A DNA stretch of 64,000 bases from Phaeoceros laevis (GCA_049999765.1 JBNGIQ010009367.1:1-64000), one strand, 5' to 3'. Shown: positions 20,295 through 31,357, counted from the stretch's first letter. Translations and numbers: made by a program. Notes: a model not told the origin generated them from the letters alone.

Positions 20295-21453
20295 TGTGCA
20301 AAGCACAGCAAGCCAATGTGACCATTGGTGCATCTTGCAAGCACACATTGACATCGCGTAGAATTTGCCATCTGTTCTGTAAAATACCAAATGCATTCTC
20401 TATCACCACTCTTCCTCTACTTAGTGTCCTGTTGAACCTTGCATGGTCATCATGGCCTGACTTGGAAAATGGTCGTATCAACCATTGACGTATAGGATAT
20501 GCTTTGTCTCCAGCTATCCAAGGCCCAATTTTCACCCTCCCAATCTTACGTTGTGGTCCCCTTAATATTGTTTTTGTGATCATTTTTTGCCATAATGTTG
20601 ATACTCGTAAATGTTGAGCATCATGTGTTCTTCATGAGTGCAGGCAAGCCACATCCCAGAAGATCTTCCTCGCATCATATACACCTTGGAGAAGGATTGA
20701 ATGACATTTGTGCATGGAGTAGTACTCATGCGGGTTCACCAAGTTTTTGGGTGGTGCATACTTTAGCCGGATGTGAGAGCCATCTAATGCCCCTACCATT
20801 TGTGGCAACCCACATAAGTCTTCAAACTCATCCATAATTTTTTGAACACGGTCACCACTTGGTATGCTATCAAACAATTTTTCCCTGTCAGACAGGATGT
20901 CACAGACTATCTTCGTATATTTTATAATGGTTGAGCGAGCAATACCAAATTGTTGAGCTAGGCGACCAGGTTTGTCCCCTGACGCCAACCGAGCAAGGAC
21001 CACAGCCACGATCTTCCGTTTAGGCACAGGCTCTCGTACAAATGTAGGAGACTGATCCAGGTACGGTGAGATCAAGTCAACCAACACCGCAAAACTATCG
21101 GAATGCATACGAACAGTGGCATACCACAAGTCCTCACCTCTTGTGCTTGCTTCATTCAACCATATTCCCTCTTGTATCTCTTCCCAAAATGTGATTTGAC
21201 GAGGGAACACCCACCACAATCTTGGTCTTGGTCTATGACCCTGCATACCTTCAAATGCACTCAAAGCTTGTAGCAGGCCTACAATAGGGGGTGCCGTATG
21301 CAAGAGAACAAGTACAATAAGCACAGGCAACATAGCCTCATCTTTTCCTAGTACAATCCACATCGTGAAGAGGTCCCAAGGATCCATAGCGCACTCACAA
21401 ATTATAAGGGCATTCACAAACCATGAGCATGCAAGCCGAAAAGAGAAGACCAT
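20295..21453 (-). pseudogene. PIF/Harbinger DDE transposase with one nonsense codon and a truncated 3' end
   Basis: From MVFSFRLACSW at 21453, the protein has an N-terminal hydrophobic part, an HTH region (GDKPGRLAQQFGIARSTIIKY) and the catalytic triad: first Asp in VGALDGSHIRLKYAPP, second Asp in IAGDKAYPIRQWLIRPF, and Glu in RVVIENAFGILQNRWQIL. These are the DDE landmarks of Harbinger transposases. A single in-frame TGA at about 20632 separates DVACLHS from RTHDAQHLRVSTLW; otherwise the frame stays open to the gap at 20294. The 3' end is hidden by the gap. It is convergent with ORF1. The one nonsense change suggests recent inactivation, or a sequencing error. Confidence 0.85.
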
Positions 21454-21647
21454 AATACCACATCCAAGAATTAAAAAGTGCCCTCAAAATACCGGTCATC
21501 AACCAAAGAGTGCCCTAAAAATACCGGTCATGAACCGGTATTACTTGTTAACTAGTTACCACGACGGCATACGGACGACTTTTCGTCATGTGACAGAATT
21601 CGAGAAATTTTACAGTTACGTCTAAGTTTCGACGGCCGTCGCGCGTC

Positions 21648-21660
21648 CATGTGACACCCC
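21648..21660 (-). repeat. Right terminal inverted repeat of the Harbinger element
   Basis: CATGTGACACCCC, the exact inverse of 18587-18599. Confidence 0.85.
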
Positions 21661-21739
21661 TCAGCGTAAACTTCCAGGGTACGAAGACCACACTTCAAGC
21701 AAATGAAGGTTGTACAGAGGTTTACCTGCAGACTTTTAT

Positions 21740-21934
21740 TGGCATCCTGGTGCCAACGATGTCATGTGATTACGACATGTCGTCTAAAGTTGCGACGCTA
21801 GGTTTGCTTCCTAATGACTGAAAACTGCAGTTTCTTGCCAGGACCTGGTCGGATCAGGAAACTAGGGGAATGAAACGATCTCAGCTTCCAGTTTCCAGCA
21901 AGAACAGCCTTCGAATTTGGCAAGCCCTTCAGCT
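21740..21934 (+). repeat. Noncoding module shared with the region next to F-box copy E
   Basis: Sequence such as CCAACGATGTCATGTG, ACGACATGTCGTCTAAAGTT, ACTGAAAACTGCAGTTTC and GAAACGATCTCAGCTTCCAG recurs in inverse orientation at about 36700-36955. The gap from the transposon end at 21660 to the F-box fragment is otherwise featureless. Confidence 0.85.
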
Positions 21935-22372
21935 ATGGAGTACATAAAGTTCTGCATCCCCCGACGCCGAAATCATCACAGTGAACTACAGCCAGATGTC
22001 AAGGTATGCTTGGTGGTGCAAGTGGAGGACGAGCTAGGGCCAGCACTGTGCAAACATGATGCAGGCCCGCCCATGGTTGAGTACTCTTCTGCGTGGCACC
22101 TGCTCCCCGAGGAGTTGGTGGACTGACGCCTCCTGTTTGTGCCTGCATCCAGCCAAGCACGCCTCCGCTGCGTGTGCAAGAGATGGAGCCAACTCGTGAT
22201 TTCCTCAGCTTTCCGGGAGGACTACAACCTGATTGCCTTCCGCCACGGCCACCACAATTTTCTGTATCATGGTTTCCAAAAGGATCATGATGCTGTTCTG
22301 TGGACAATTAAGTCTCACTTTGTCGAAGGCAAACGACCAGCCACCTTGGTCCACCCTGCCACACATCTGTGA
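21935..22372 (+). pseudogene. F-box protein gene copy B, truncated fragment
   Basis: It opens MEYIKFCIPRRRNHHSELQ, then VCLVVQVEDELGPALCKHDA and the F-box core HLLPEELVD. There an in-frame TGA at 22124 replaces the expected residue before RLLFVPASSQARLRCVCKR, WSQLVISSAFRED and HGHHNFLYHGF. The frame ends about 65 residues later without the C-terminal domain found in copies C and E. One nonsense codon plus loss of the 3' two thirds make it a pseudogene. It shares its upstream module with copy E. Confidence 0.8.
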
Positions 22373-22536
22373 CCAGATGACATAAGCTCAAAAAGCCCAA
22401 CAGCGTACCCAACGACTGGCAGTTTCGCCTGATTGAGTGAATGTAGTCTCACGATTAGAGAAACTCACCTGAGCCAGAATGTTTAGCTGGGGCACTGAAA
22501 GGTCATGTAACGTCTGGAGACCCTTTGAATGCCTGT
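22373..22536. other. Short spacer
   Basis: About 160 bp between the F-box fragment and the 3' end of the HCF107-like pseudogene; nothing seen. Confidence 0.5.
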
Positions 22537-25105
22537 AACATTACACGTCTTCCTCTTCCTCCTTCAGTTCTTGCATGCTTGCAAACCTGGATGATCGCGA
22601 GCTGCCACCACTCTTGTCGTCAGAGACGTACTGCCAGGGGAAGGTTCTTCAGGAAGGCACTGACGTCAAACTCCTCTGATGTTGTAGAATCACCCGCGAT
22701 AGCCTCCAAGGTATCTACACCTGACTGCCCTTTGTCTTGCTTGTTAGACCAGTTCAGGCTGAACAAACCTTTCAGCTTATCGATGGCCGGAGCTAGCAGG
22801 TCTGCAATGTTGTCGACATGTCAAATGCCCGACGTAAGCTCATCTTGTGTTACCTGCTGTAGGCAGAGGTTACGCAGCTCGTCTGCTCGGACGAAATTCT
22901 CCAGACGCTTTTCCATGGCAGCCCATGCCATCCATGCAGGTAAGTTCTGAGAATCCACCTTCAGTGCAGATTTGAACAGCTCACGAGCCACTCCATAGTT
23001 TCCTTCTCTCTCCTCCATCACACCCCATGCCTGTGAGATAGCTTGAACATGAGCCAAATATTGAACCCATTTAGCAACATCAAGGGAGAACGTGCTATGC
23101 TATTACCTGATAAGCACGGATGGCGTCCATGCTCCTACCAAGATGGCGCTCTTGTACAACTCTCTGGCTGCATCGGTGTTGCCTTTCTTCGATTCCATCC
23201 AACCCCATGCCTAAAATCATCTGGTGGATTTCAGCCTTCAGAATGCCAGTGCGAAAAAACCTGATGTGCTGAGCATACCCAAAATGACCCTTAAGTTTTG
23301 CCTGTACTCACCACCCACACAGGCTGATGCCTCGGATCCACGTTCACAGCCTGCTGGAAAAGTTCACCAGCAATTTTATAGTTTCCACAACACTAGTACT
23401 CAAACAGGGCCCATGCTTGTAGCAACACAGGGTCTTTCGGATTGAGCTCACTGCCCCCCCTTAAAAAGCTCTCGAGCTCGATCCCTGTTAACCTGGTCTG
23501 CCTCAAAGATGCCCCAGGTCTGCCATACATACCTGTTCTTTGGGCTTGCCTCGGGTCCTTTCTGTTCACGATTGCAAGAAGCAGGGTCAATCGTACAATG
23601 ACGCCAGCGTGCTCATAGGTATGAAAGCATCATCAGGTAGCTTCAGGGTAGCTAAAGGCCAGAGGGTAGCTTTTGCAACTGAAAGAGACGACGGGCGGCA
23701 GTAGGTCTGTCAAGCTCTGCCTCCATTGCAGCCCAAGCCTGTCAACATAGCAGGTTCAGATGACGATCCAGTTCCCTGCCTGCACCGCACACTAACCATG
23801 AAACGAGATCAACAGTCCTTACCACCAACTGGCTGCACTTTTTGCATTGATTTCAGTAGCCTTGGCAAAATTGGTTCGAGCACCATCATAGTTTTGAGCT
23901 CTCGCATCAACCAAAGCAAGAATTTGATGGATTTACTCATTTGGACGACAGAGTCTCAACCCTCTCTTTAGAAGAGCTAATGCCTTCTTGGTATTCCCTT
24001 CCCGAAGCTCTAAAACAGCCCAGGCATGCCATGCAGCTGCATGCTTCTTGTCAGCGACGGTTGCAGCATCAAATAGCTGTCTTGCTTTGGCAGTCTGTCC
24101 AACCCTGTCTTCCAGACAAGCCCAGGCCTGCTTGACAGCAGGAGGGGGGAGNNNNNNNNNNNNNNNNNNNNNNNNNNNNNNNNNNNNNNNNNNNNNNNNN
24201 NNNNNNNNNNNNNNNNNNNNNNNNNNNNNNNNNNNNNNNNNNNNNNNNNNNNNNNNNNNNNNNNNNNNNNNNNNNNNNNNNNNNNNNNNNNNNNNNNNNN
24301 NNNNNNNNNNNNNNNNNNNNNNNNNNNNNNNNNNNNNNNNNNNNNNNNNNNNNNNNNNNNNNNNNNNNNNNNNNNNNNNNNNNNNNNNNNNNNNNNNNNN
24401 NNNNNNNNNNNNNNNNNNNNNNNNNNNNNNNNNNNNNNNNNNNNNNNNNNNNNNNNNNNNNNNNNNNNNNNNNNNNNNNNNNNNNNNNNNNNNNNNNNNN
24501 NNNNNNNNNNNNNNNNNNNNNNNNNNNNNNNNNNNNNNNNNNNNNNNNNNNCAATGTATGTATCCATAGGAAGCGCAGAGCAAGCAAAATTCTAAGAATG
24601 GACAGCTCACCTGCCAAATGTAGGCGTTTTCACCAGAAACAGCTTGGCAACCATTTTCAAATACAGTTCTAGCCTCTTGAAGCTCCCGCTGTACCACCAG
24701 TGTCTTTCCTAACGCTACATATGCCCGGCCATCGCCTGGCCAATCTTTGATCAACTGACAGCTAGAAGCACAAAAGATGTCAGTAGACGCTTGAATAGCG
24801 TACCACGTAAGTGTTACTACAGTCGGACACTATATCTGCCGAAGAAGTGCCTCCGCTCCAACATACTGTCCTTTTCTCCTCAATCACCTAGCTTCATAGA
24901 GCCTAAGATCCAGGTTTATGGGCAGCAAACGGTACTCTGCCGGCAATGCTTCTACCTCCCCCTCGGAATCCCTGAAAGCCGAATTGGCACTATCCCCTAC
25001 AAAATCATCATTCACGTATAGAAACTCTCCCGCAGTTCCAGACTCAGTCTCTTGCAACTCTCTCAAAATCCCCCACCGTGACCCGATTGGAGATACTAGC
25101 CTCAT
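22537..25105 (-). pseudogene. HCF107: HCF107/Mbb1-like HAT/TPR plastid RNA-processing factor, pseudogene
   Basis: Minus-strand exons encode, in order: a region ending LPINLDLRLYEAR (24884-25105); IKDWPGDGRAYVALGKTL ... GENAYIWQ (24615-24754); AWACLEDRVGQTAKARQLFD with ATVADKKHAAAWHAWA (23941-24140); ILALVDARAQNYDGAR (about 23825-23940); AWAAMEAELDRPTAARRLF (about 23738); WGIFEADQVNRDRARELF (about 23527); AWGWMESKKGNTDAARELY (about 23217); AWGVMEEREGNYGVARELF (about 23035); and a C-terminus ending near 22537. This is the HAT-repeat order of HCF107, which stabilises and matures psbH/psbB transcripts. Lesions: TGA after LRLYEAR, TAA in place of a conserved Tyr after RPNE, frameshifts in at least three repeat exons (one at a G7 run near 23455), TAG after ALFEY, and a C-terminal frameshift at 22620. 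A 400-N gap hides one or two exons. Confidence 0.8.
24152..24551. other. Assembly gap (400 N)
   Basis: Gap inside the HCF107-like pseudogene. Confidence 1.
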
Positions 25106-25834
25106 CCGAAGACCTAGTGTCCTTCACCCAGCGCCACTTTTCCACGTTCTCTGAATTCGGCCCTTGAGGCGATCCTCCATTCGAGGGGCTGGGTATCACA
25201 TTCAGACCCCTTCACCGTTCCCTCGCCTGACTTTCTTCATCACCGTACGTATCATCGTCCACCTCCTGCTGCTCAGCTGCGGTTTCCTCCCTCCGCTCTA
25301 CTTCCAAATTCTCTCCTCTCTTCGTAGGCCTGCCTGCCTCCCAGACGATAGTATCCTCCCCACCTTCGCGCACAGGGGAATTGATCCCGGAGGCGGGGGG
25401 GAAGGCAGCGGGCTACGATACAGGGAAGATCCACCCTTGCACCTGGCAAAATGGGGCCATACCAGTCCGAAGAACCAGACAGGAGCACACTGGATCTCAA
25501 AATTATTTATTTTTTTGGTGAATACTGGATCTCAAACTGAAGCTGGCCGAGCTAGTGACTGCAGGAGGGGGCGACAGGGCAGGCGCTGGCGATGGACGGG
25601 CCACGAAGGAGCTAGCCATCCCTCTAATGCGTCTGCCTTGGTGGAATCTGATAGAATACCGCCAAACTATGTCCCACGGATATGGTGCCAGTTTATCCGA
25701 ATCTTCACTCGGGCTTGTGTGTTTCAGCTAATGACACTTTTCAGTGACCTAGAAATGTAGCATCCTGCTGGTTTCTGGTTGGAAGAGCCGAACAAGTCGC
25801 ATCCTCACAACACCGAAATAGGTGGAAGATCGCA
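25106..25834. other. Intergenic between HCF107-like pseudogene and J-protein gene
   Basis: A 198-codon plus-strand frame (25164-25760) lacks domains and splice support. Presumed promoter of the J-protein gene; no clear TATA box is identified. Confidence 0.4.
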
Positions 25835-27427
25835 ATGGCGATTTCCACAGCAGCTTCTGCGACGCGCGCCCTGCTGCCACCTGTGCTATCAGTATGCGCT
25901 GCAGATGCGTGCTGCTGCTGCGATACCTCCCTGTGCAGCGGCTATGGGGAGGTGGGGTTCTCGGGCAGACAATGGAGTGGACGCCTTCGTAATGTAGGTC
26001 CCTAATGCTTTGTCCAAGATCGTAGATTTGCATCTAAAAGCAGCAGAAAAAGAGGCCTTCACTTTGCAGATCAGGTTCCGTCGGGACTCTTCTTTTGCTC
26101 TGCATGTTGCATCTAATCAGCTCAGACTTTGAAACTGTAAACAAAATGGTCATGGCAGCGTGAGCAAACTCTGGTACTGAAGTGTTCAATGTTTGATGTA
26201 GCGATGATCTTTGATGTAGTGGCGCACATTCAAGGTCCGGAGCCCTGGCCATTTTAGGAAGAGGGTGTACAGGCTTGTCATCAATGCTGCGGCAAGTGGT
26301 TCATTGTACGATACATTAGGTGTCACCCCTTCTGCAACTGAGAAGGAGATCAAGCAGGCATACAGGAAACTGGCTCTCAAATTCCATCCAGATGTAAACA
26401 AAGAAGTATGTAGCTCACCTTGGTTTTTGATCCTCAGCCAGAAGTGCATCTTTTTGCTATGAGTCTGCAAATTGGTTGAAGGATGTCATAAAAGGACCTG
26501 TCTCTGGGGTGCCCGCGGTTGCAGGCTGGTGCTCAGGAGAAGTTTCTTGAGATAAAGCAAGCATACCAGACTTTGGTGGACGTCCAGAGTCGTGCCAAGT
26601 ATGATGCAAGCCGGAGAGCTTCTCCCAGCTGGGAACCCTTCAGCTGGAACTCGGAGACGAGCCGCAGTCGATCACAAGCTAGGACTGCTCCACAAGAAGA
26701 CTTCTACGGGCTAGGTATGTCAGATGTCCCAGCAGCCAAGACTCATGGATGATTCAGGGGTAGCCAAAGCTGGGCATGCAATATGAGGGACCACTAGGCA
26801 TAGGACTGTCAGCGAGGTTGTGCTACTTTGCATCTAGAAGATGAGTGCGGGGGGTGACAAAATGGAGTGTGTAGTAATTTTCGGGGTTGGGTTGGTGCAG
26901 GCGAGTTTTTCAAAGATCTGCAGACATCCTTTGGTAGAGCCATGAACCTGGGCTACAGGGTGCTGATGCTGCCTTGTTCTGGGAAATGGTTAGTGCTGTT
27001 TTCTCATGTCTCCATGGTACATGTGGGTGCAGATGACTTCTTCCGGGATCTACAGTCGGACCTGAAGGACAAGCGTGCACAGAGAAGGCCCAAGAGCCTG
27101 TGGGAGGAGTTGGCTGTAAGTCCAAAGTCTCAACAATGCCAGGTTGTTTTTAACGTGGTGCCTTTTCCTTTTCCTTTTGTGTAGTGACTGCTTGCGATAC
27201 TCCAGGATATTGGTGAGGAATTTGTGGAGTTTCTTGAGAAGGAGCTTGATGTAATAGACAACAGCGGTAACTACAAGGAACCACCAAAGCAGACGAAGTC
27301 ATACGATTTTGAGCAGGCAGATAGGAGGAAGGATACAAAGGGTGCGGAACCTGCGGATAAAGGAAAATCTGTTGAAAACGAGATTGAAGACATGCTAGCT
27401 AAACTAAAGGAGGAGCTCGGTTTATGA
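25835..27427 (+). CDS. Chloroplast J-domain co-chaperone, DJC73-like (At5g59610 type)
   Basis: Six exons join in phase: 25835-25993, 26220-26405, 26525-26714, 26901-26933, 27033-27115 and 27206-27427 (290 residues). Exon 1 gives a Ser/Ala-rich start [16 protein letters not shown], a plausible plastid transit peptide. The J domain begins [20 protein letters not shown] and contains the HPD motif (KFHPDVNKE) that stimulates Hsp70 ATPase; it ends [19 protein letters not shown]. After it comes EDFYGLG, FF(K/R)[13 protein letters not shown] and [12 protein letters not shown], the signature tail of the DJC73 group. The 33-nt exon 4 ([11 protein letters not shown]) duplicates the start of exon 5 (DDFFRDLQ). 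The exon 2 acceptor is uncertain by a few codons. No frame damage is seen, so it is probably functional. Confidence 0.88.
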
Positions 27428-29646
27428 AACCTCTCACGGTGGTGAAAGTTGCTGTAAATTAAAATTAGTATCTCGAAAGACACATTTTCATCTTGATTCC
27501 GATGACATGAATTCCCAAGAACTCCCAAGCAAGAAACATAAGCGAGCAAGGTGCTATGATTGTAAGAGCCTGAAATGGAATTGTGATCGAGGCTGTAGGA
27601 GCACTTGATGTGTGAAGAAATGGGGGAGCAAAGACATGTGTAGCTTTCTTTAATTTAGCCTAACGAGGCACTGCCAGTGTCAGGGCACCTGAACGAGGTG
27701 CAGCTTAATAAGCTTGATCAGGCACTTCTGAATGTGAACCAGGGAAAGCTGTCAAGCACTGTCAAGCACCGAGGGCATTGGGGTCCTTCCCACCAAGGCA
27801 AGAACCAAGGCCAGCATGGCCACTTGGGAAATGGTGAGCGGTTGAGCCAGGTGGACAAGAAGCTGATGATTTTTTGTTGACGGAATGTTGTGTGTGATTG
27901 CTTGTCAAAATAGCCAAAAGTGGAGAGCTTGGGAGAAAGCATCCCACTGTTGAAGTGAAATGCCTTGTAGTTCCAATAATACATTGCCTCATTAATATTG
28001 TGAGCACATCGTGCTGAAACAGGTCAGGGTGCCCAACCGGTCAGGGTGCTCAAACCTGTTCACAAAAGTTTTTGCATTTCGGTGTACTAGTGCTCAATGC
28101 TTGTAGCCAACAGTCAAAGGGTTTTGCATACAAGTCTGTCCCGGGCCTTCGCTGCCCTTCGCTGCTAGTCTCTCATGTTCCCAATCCATGCAATCATGAA
28201 TGCAGTCATGTCCTTTATTGGTATGGATGATCGGATGAGATCGGTGGCAACAAAGCTACTGCTCTTGAGAAGGAATTGTATTCAACCTCTTTGGGCCGCA
28301 GCCGCACAGCCTTCGGAGCACTTTCGAGTTGTGGTGCCAAGTGGCGACTGTACAGTAGTGCTTGACTAGAATATAGTAAACGGATTCGTGGCCAGCAAGC
28401 TTCCGTGCGCCATGGAAAGGTGGAAACCTTATCTTGACCTAAACCTAGACCTAGACCTAGACCTAGTCCAAGAGCCAGCCACCACTTCCCCATCCAGACT
28501 GGTCCTGGTCGCTATAACCTCCTGCTGCCTCCGCTGCTTGCGCCTCGCGCTGGAGACGAATTGAGGCATGCGCAGCTGTTGATCGCGAATCTGGAGTCCG
28601 GCCATGGGAATCTGTTGCTCATCCATGGCCACCACAAGCTCAAAATCATTCCAAGCCATGAAACTCCCTCTGGCCCGCATCTCCGTTTGGGACTTGCGGG
28701 CCACAGGCAGTTCCATTCCTTGCATGATTTTATGTTCCCAAGCGGAAACAATGCCGCCGCTTTGTTCATGCTAACTGTCAGTCCCATTGTGAGTCCCGCA
28801 GATGTGCTGAGAGCTGGCAGGGGATGGACTCTCAACACGTGATACCAGCCCTTTCTGGTTTGACCAAAGAAAGATTTTGCATGCCGGCTTTCGTTTTCAA
28901 TTTTGATTATGACACTCACAAGTTTCTACAGGTGCCCCTTGCTGGTACACTGATTGCTTAGAGACCGTTGCTGGCTTCCAAGAAGTGATGCTGCACACCC
29001 TGCAACATTGACAAGCGTCCCGAGAGGCTTTGGCACATTGTCAGGCACAGATGCATGCTTGCAGCCAACATTCGCGTGTGACAGATAACCTTAGAGGAGA
29101 TACGCTTTCCTGTTTCATAGGTCTCGACATGATCAAGCTCTGTACTACAAGTGAGGCCATAGTGCATATGAGATGCCATAGTAAAAGCTGAATGCTTGAG
29201 ATACGTTTTCCATGGGTTGGGATTCTGCCTCAATACGCACAAATCATTGCACGAAAATGAACTACCTGCAGTAAAATTCTGCAACCTTTGGACCAGACTC
29301 TGCCTTGCAAAGCCTGGAAGAATGTGCGATAAAAAAGCTCTGCACATCTGAATTTTAGCCTGTTGTACTATACTGCATGGCACCAACGCAAGCCACTCGA
29401 AATTGAGTTCCAAGGGCTGTGGCAGAATCACATAGCAACAACACTCTCCAACATGAAGAGCTGGAACGGCATCGTGCCCCACAACTCACCGCTCCACCCC
29501 CATGGATCTCGGTGGAGGGTCCCAGGGCAACGAAGGAGGCCATGGTGGCCCCTCAGTCTGTCGAGAAACAATTTCCACAATATCTTAAAACCCATGGCAA
29601 CCTCAGCTCTCGGTAAACTTTCGATTTGGCTTGCAAGCAGTTTGGC
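27428..29646. other. Intergenic, no supported gene
   Basis: Minus-strand frames at 28429-28919 (for example MAWNDFELVVAMDEQQIPMAG) overlap each other and show no domain; one might be a small lineage-specific gene, but I cannot support it. A hexamer run lies at 28443-28472. Confidence 0.4.
28443..28472. repeat. (ACCTAG)5 microsatellite
   Basis: Five perfect ACCTAG units. Confidence 0.9.
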
Positions 29647-29653
29647 TATATAA
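29647..29653 (+). promoter_or_regulatory. Likely TATA box of F-box copy C
   Basis: TATATAA in the context GGCTATATAAGCAGG, about 215 bp before the ATG at 29864, with no closer TATA-like element. Inferred from sequence and position. Confidence 0.5.
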
Positions 29654-29863
29654 GCAGGTTGGCAACTCGTTACTCCTCATATCTTAATTACTACTCACCG
29701 TTTCAGTACTTAGTACTTCCCATTTCCCAGCGGAAGGTGCTTGGCGCGCGCAACCGAGTTTATTGACCTTGGAACCTCACGCGGAGCTCACGTTTTAGGG
29801 TTTTTCAAGCTCATTTTCTCATCTATACTTGCATCAATTGTTGTTTTGTAGGCTGCAGGTCTG

Positions 29864-31357
29864 ATGGGCAGAGGGAGACAGCCTGGTTCTGGGGTGTCAA
29901 GGGTCCCAGCTGGAGAGGGAGCAGGCACTCGGGGACGCCGCTCACCCATCGATATGTCGCCCAAGTCTGTGGCACGGCGGGAAAAGAGGAAGCTTTACAT
30001 GCGGCAGTATAGAGCTCGTCGTAGGCTCGTGGATGAAGCGGAGCCTGCAGCCGCCTTGACGGAGGCACCTCATACCGTGCAGCCTCTCATCCGAGGCCAC
30101 CGAGCATGCCACGTGGCAAGCTTGGGCTTGGATCTGACGGAGCTAGCGCTGTGTGAGCATGAGGATGATGATGATGCAGGGCCGTCCATGCTTGAGTACT
30201 CCTCTATGTGGGAGCTACTGCCCCAGGAAGTGATGGACAAAATCCTGGGGCTCCTGCCAGCATCCAGCCAAGCACGCCTCCGCTGCGTGTGCAAGAACTG
30301 GAGCGACCTTGTGATTTCCTGTGCATTCCGTGACGAGAGCAACCTACTCGCCTTCCACCGCGGTAAGCGCAATTTTCGGTGCTATCAATACACATTGGAG
30401 CCTTCTGAAGCCGGGAATTATGGAGAAGGAGCTGGACTGCCGATATTACGCCATCCAACGTTGTTCAGTGGTGCTGGCCTGGTGGGAATGTTTGAAATCA
30501 TAGAGGAAAGTCTGTGTTGCTGGCTTGTTAACATGGCGAACAAGACTAGCTGCGCCCTGCCTCCATTGCCTTTTCTCTGGAGTGACTCCACAATGTCGGA
30601 CTGGGAGAGCGGCCAGTGGAATATCTGGCTGGAACCGACGCCGGAAAGCGCTAGCAGCAGCAGCAGCAGCAGCACTACTCTAATAAGTGGCTTCCAACTC
30701 TTTGTCATGGTGGTCCGTGGGCACCCTGACGAGATTGATAGCTCCACCTGCACGTTGTACAGGTACTCGAGCATCTCCACTGGTTGGCAAACTCTTCATT
30801 GTCAGGTTCATCCCAGCTGGAACATGTGCTGGACATGTGTTCCTACCAAAGGGGGCTTCTTGGGTTATGAAAAGCGTAAACTGACACGGATGAGTTGGGA
30901 TAGCGATTGCATCAATCACCTTCCAGATGTACCATGTCCTTTGGGTGATCCTTTGGGTGTCCCCGTTCATGTCATCTCAGATCCCGGAAGCGGCGCTGTG
31001 TTCGGGTATCAAGTGGACTATGAATCACTGTTGTTCTTGCACAGGTTGGAAGAAAGCAGCACAACGCCTAGGTGGACGTGTGTGTATTCCGGGCTGCCAC
31101 CCGAATTCCAGCACAATGTAGGCGTACGCGCCTACGTAACGAAAGTGACGTTTCTCGCAAACATGCTGGTCATACTATTTCAGAGTGGTGGCTGCAGCTA
31201 TGGTTCGTACGGCTTGGCTTACCAAATGCAGGACGACTCTTGCCAGTGGTTCCGCCTTCCTGATGCCCAAGCTTTTTGCTACGCACCGAGTGATGGGGGT
31301 GTATCACTCGGGGGTGTGCTCCTAGACCCTATGGTGGTATCTCAGCTCAGGCTGTGA
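29864..31357 (+). CDS. F-box protein copy C, intact single-exon gene, 497 residues
   Basis: The ATG start is followed by a basic N-terminal extension (RREKRKLYMRQYRARRR at about residues 33-49) that looks like a nuclear signal and is absent from the paralogs. The F-box spans about residues 113-155 (ELLPQEVMDKILGLLPASSQ, RLRCVCKNWSDLV). The C-terminal 340 residues form a beta-rich domain resembling plant F-box-associated/kelch regions (FSGAGLVGMFEIIEE, NIWLEPTPESA, CTLYRYSSISTGWQTLH, DPGSGAVFGYQVDYES, RWTCVYSGLPPEF, CQWFRLPDAQAF) and end VVSQLRL. F-box proteins link Skp1/Cullin1 E3 ligases to substrates; the target here is unknown. A Ser run follows PTPESA. It has no lesions relative to copies A, B, D and E. 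A TATA-like box lies at 29647. Confidence 0.92.
   Translation: MGRGRQPGSGVSRVPAGEGAGTRGRRSPIDMSPKSVARREKRKLYMRQYRARRRLVDEAEPAAALTEAPHTVQPLIRGHRACHVASLGLDLTELALCEHEDDDDAGPSMLEYSSMWELLPQEVMDKILGLLPASSQARLRCVCKNWSDLVISCAFRDESNLLAFHRGKRNFRCYQYTLEPSEAGNYGEGAGLPILRHPTLFSGAGLVGMFEIIEESLCCWLVNMANKTSCALPPLPFLWSDSTMSDWESGQWNIWLEPTPESASSSSSSSTTLISGFQLFVMVVRGHPDEIDSSTCTLYRYSSISTGWQTLHCQVHPSWNMCWTCVPTKGGFLGYEKRKLTRMSWDSDCINHLPDVPCPLGDPLGVPVHVISDPGSGAVFGYQVDYESLLFLHRLEESSTTPRWTCVYSGLPPEFQHNVGVRAYVTKVTFLANMLVILFQSGGCSYGSYGLAYQMQDDSCQWFRLPDAQAFCYAPSDGGVSLGGVLLDPMVVSQLRL

Larger units (their letters stand above)
18587..21660. mobile_element. PIF/Harbinger DNA transposon, about 3.07 kb, autonomous type but decayed
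   Basis: Two convergent genes sit between 13-bp perfect terminal inverted repeats GGGGTGTCACATG (18587-18599 and inverted at 21648-21660): a Myb/SANT-like ORF1 on the plus strand and a DDE transposase on the minus strand. This two-gene organisation is typical of PIF/Harbinger. Both ends also contain CCGTCG/CGACGG motifs and share GGCCGTCGAAAC just inside. I could not find a matching 3-bp target duplication (left flank CAA, right flank TCA). Both genes carry disabling changes, and several tandem duplications and a gap lie inside. The element lies between F-box copies A and B. Confidence 0.85.

Noticed and set aside
25164-25760. 198-codon plus-strand frame
   Set aside because: No domain, no splice partners, and composition typical of a chance frame upstream of the J-protein gene.
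28429-28919. Two overlapping minus-strand frames
   Set aside because: They overlap in different frames and end in the ACCTAG microsatellite; no homology recognised.
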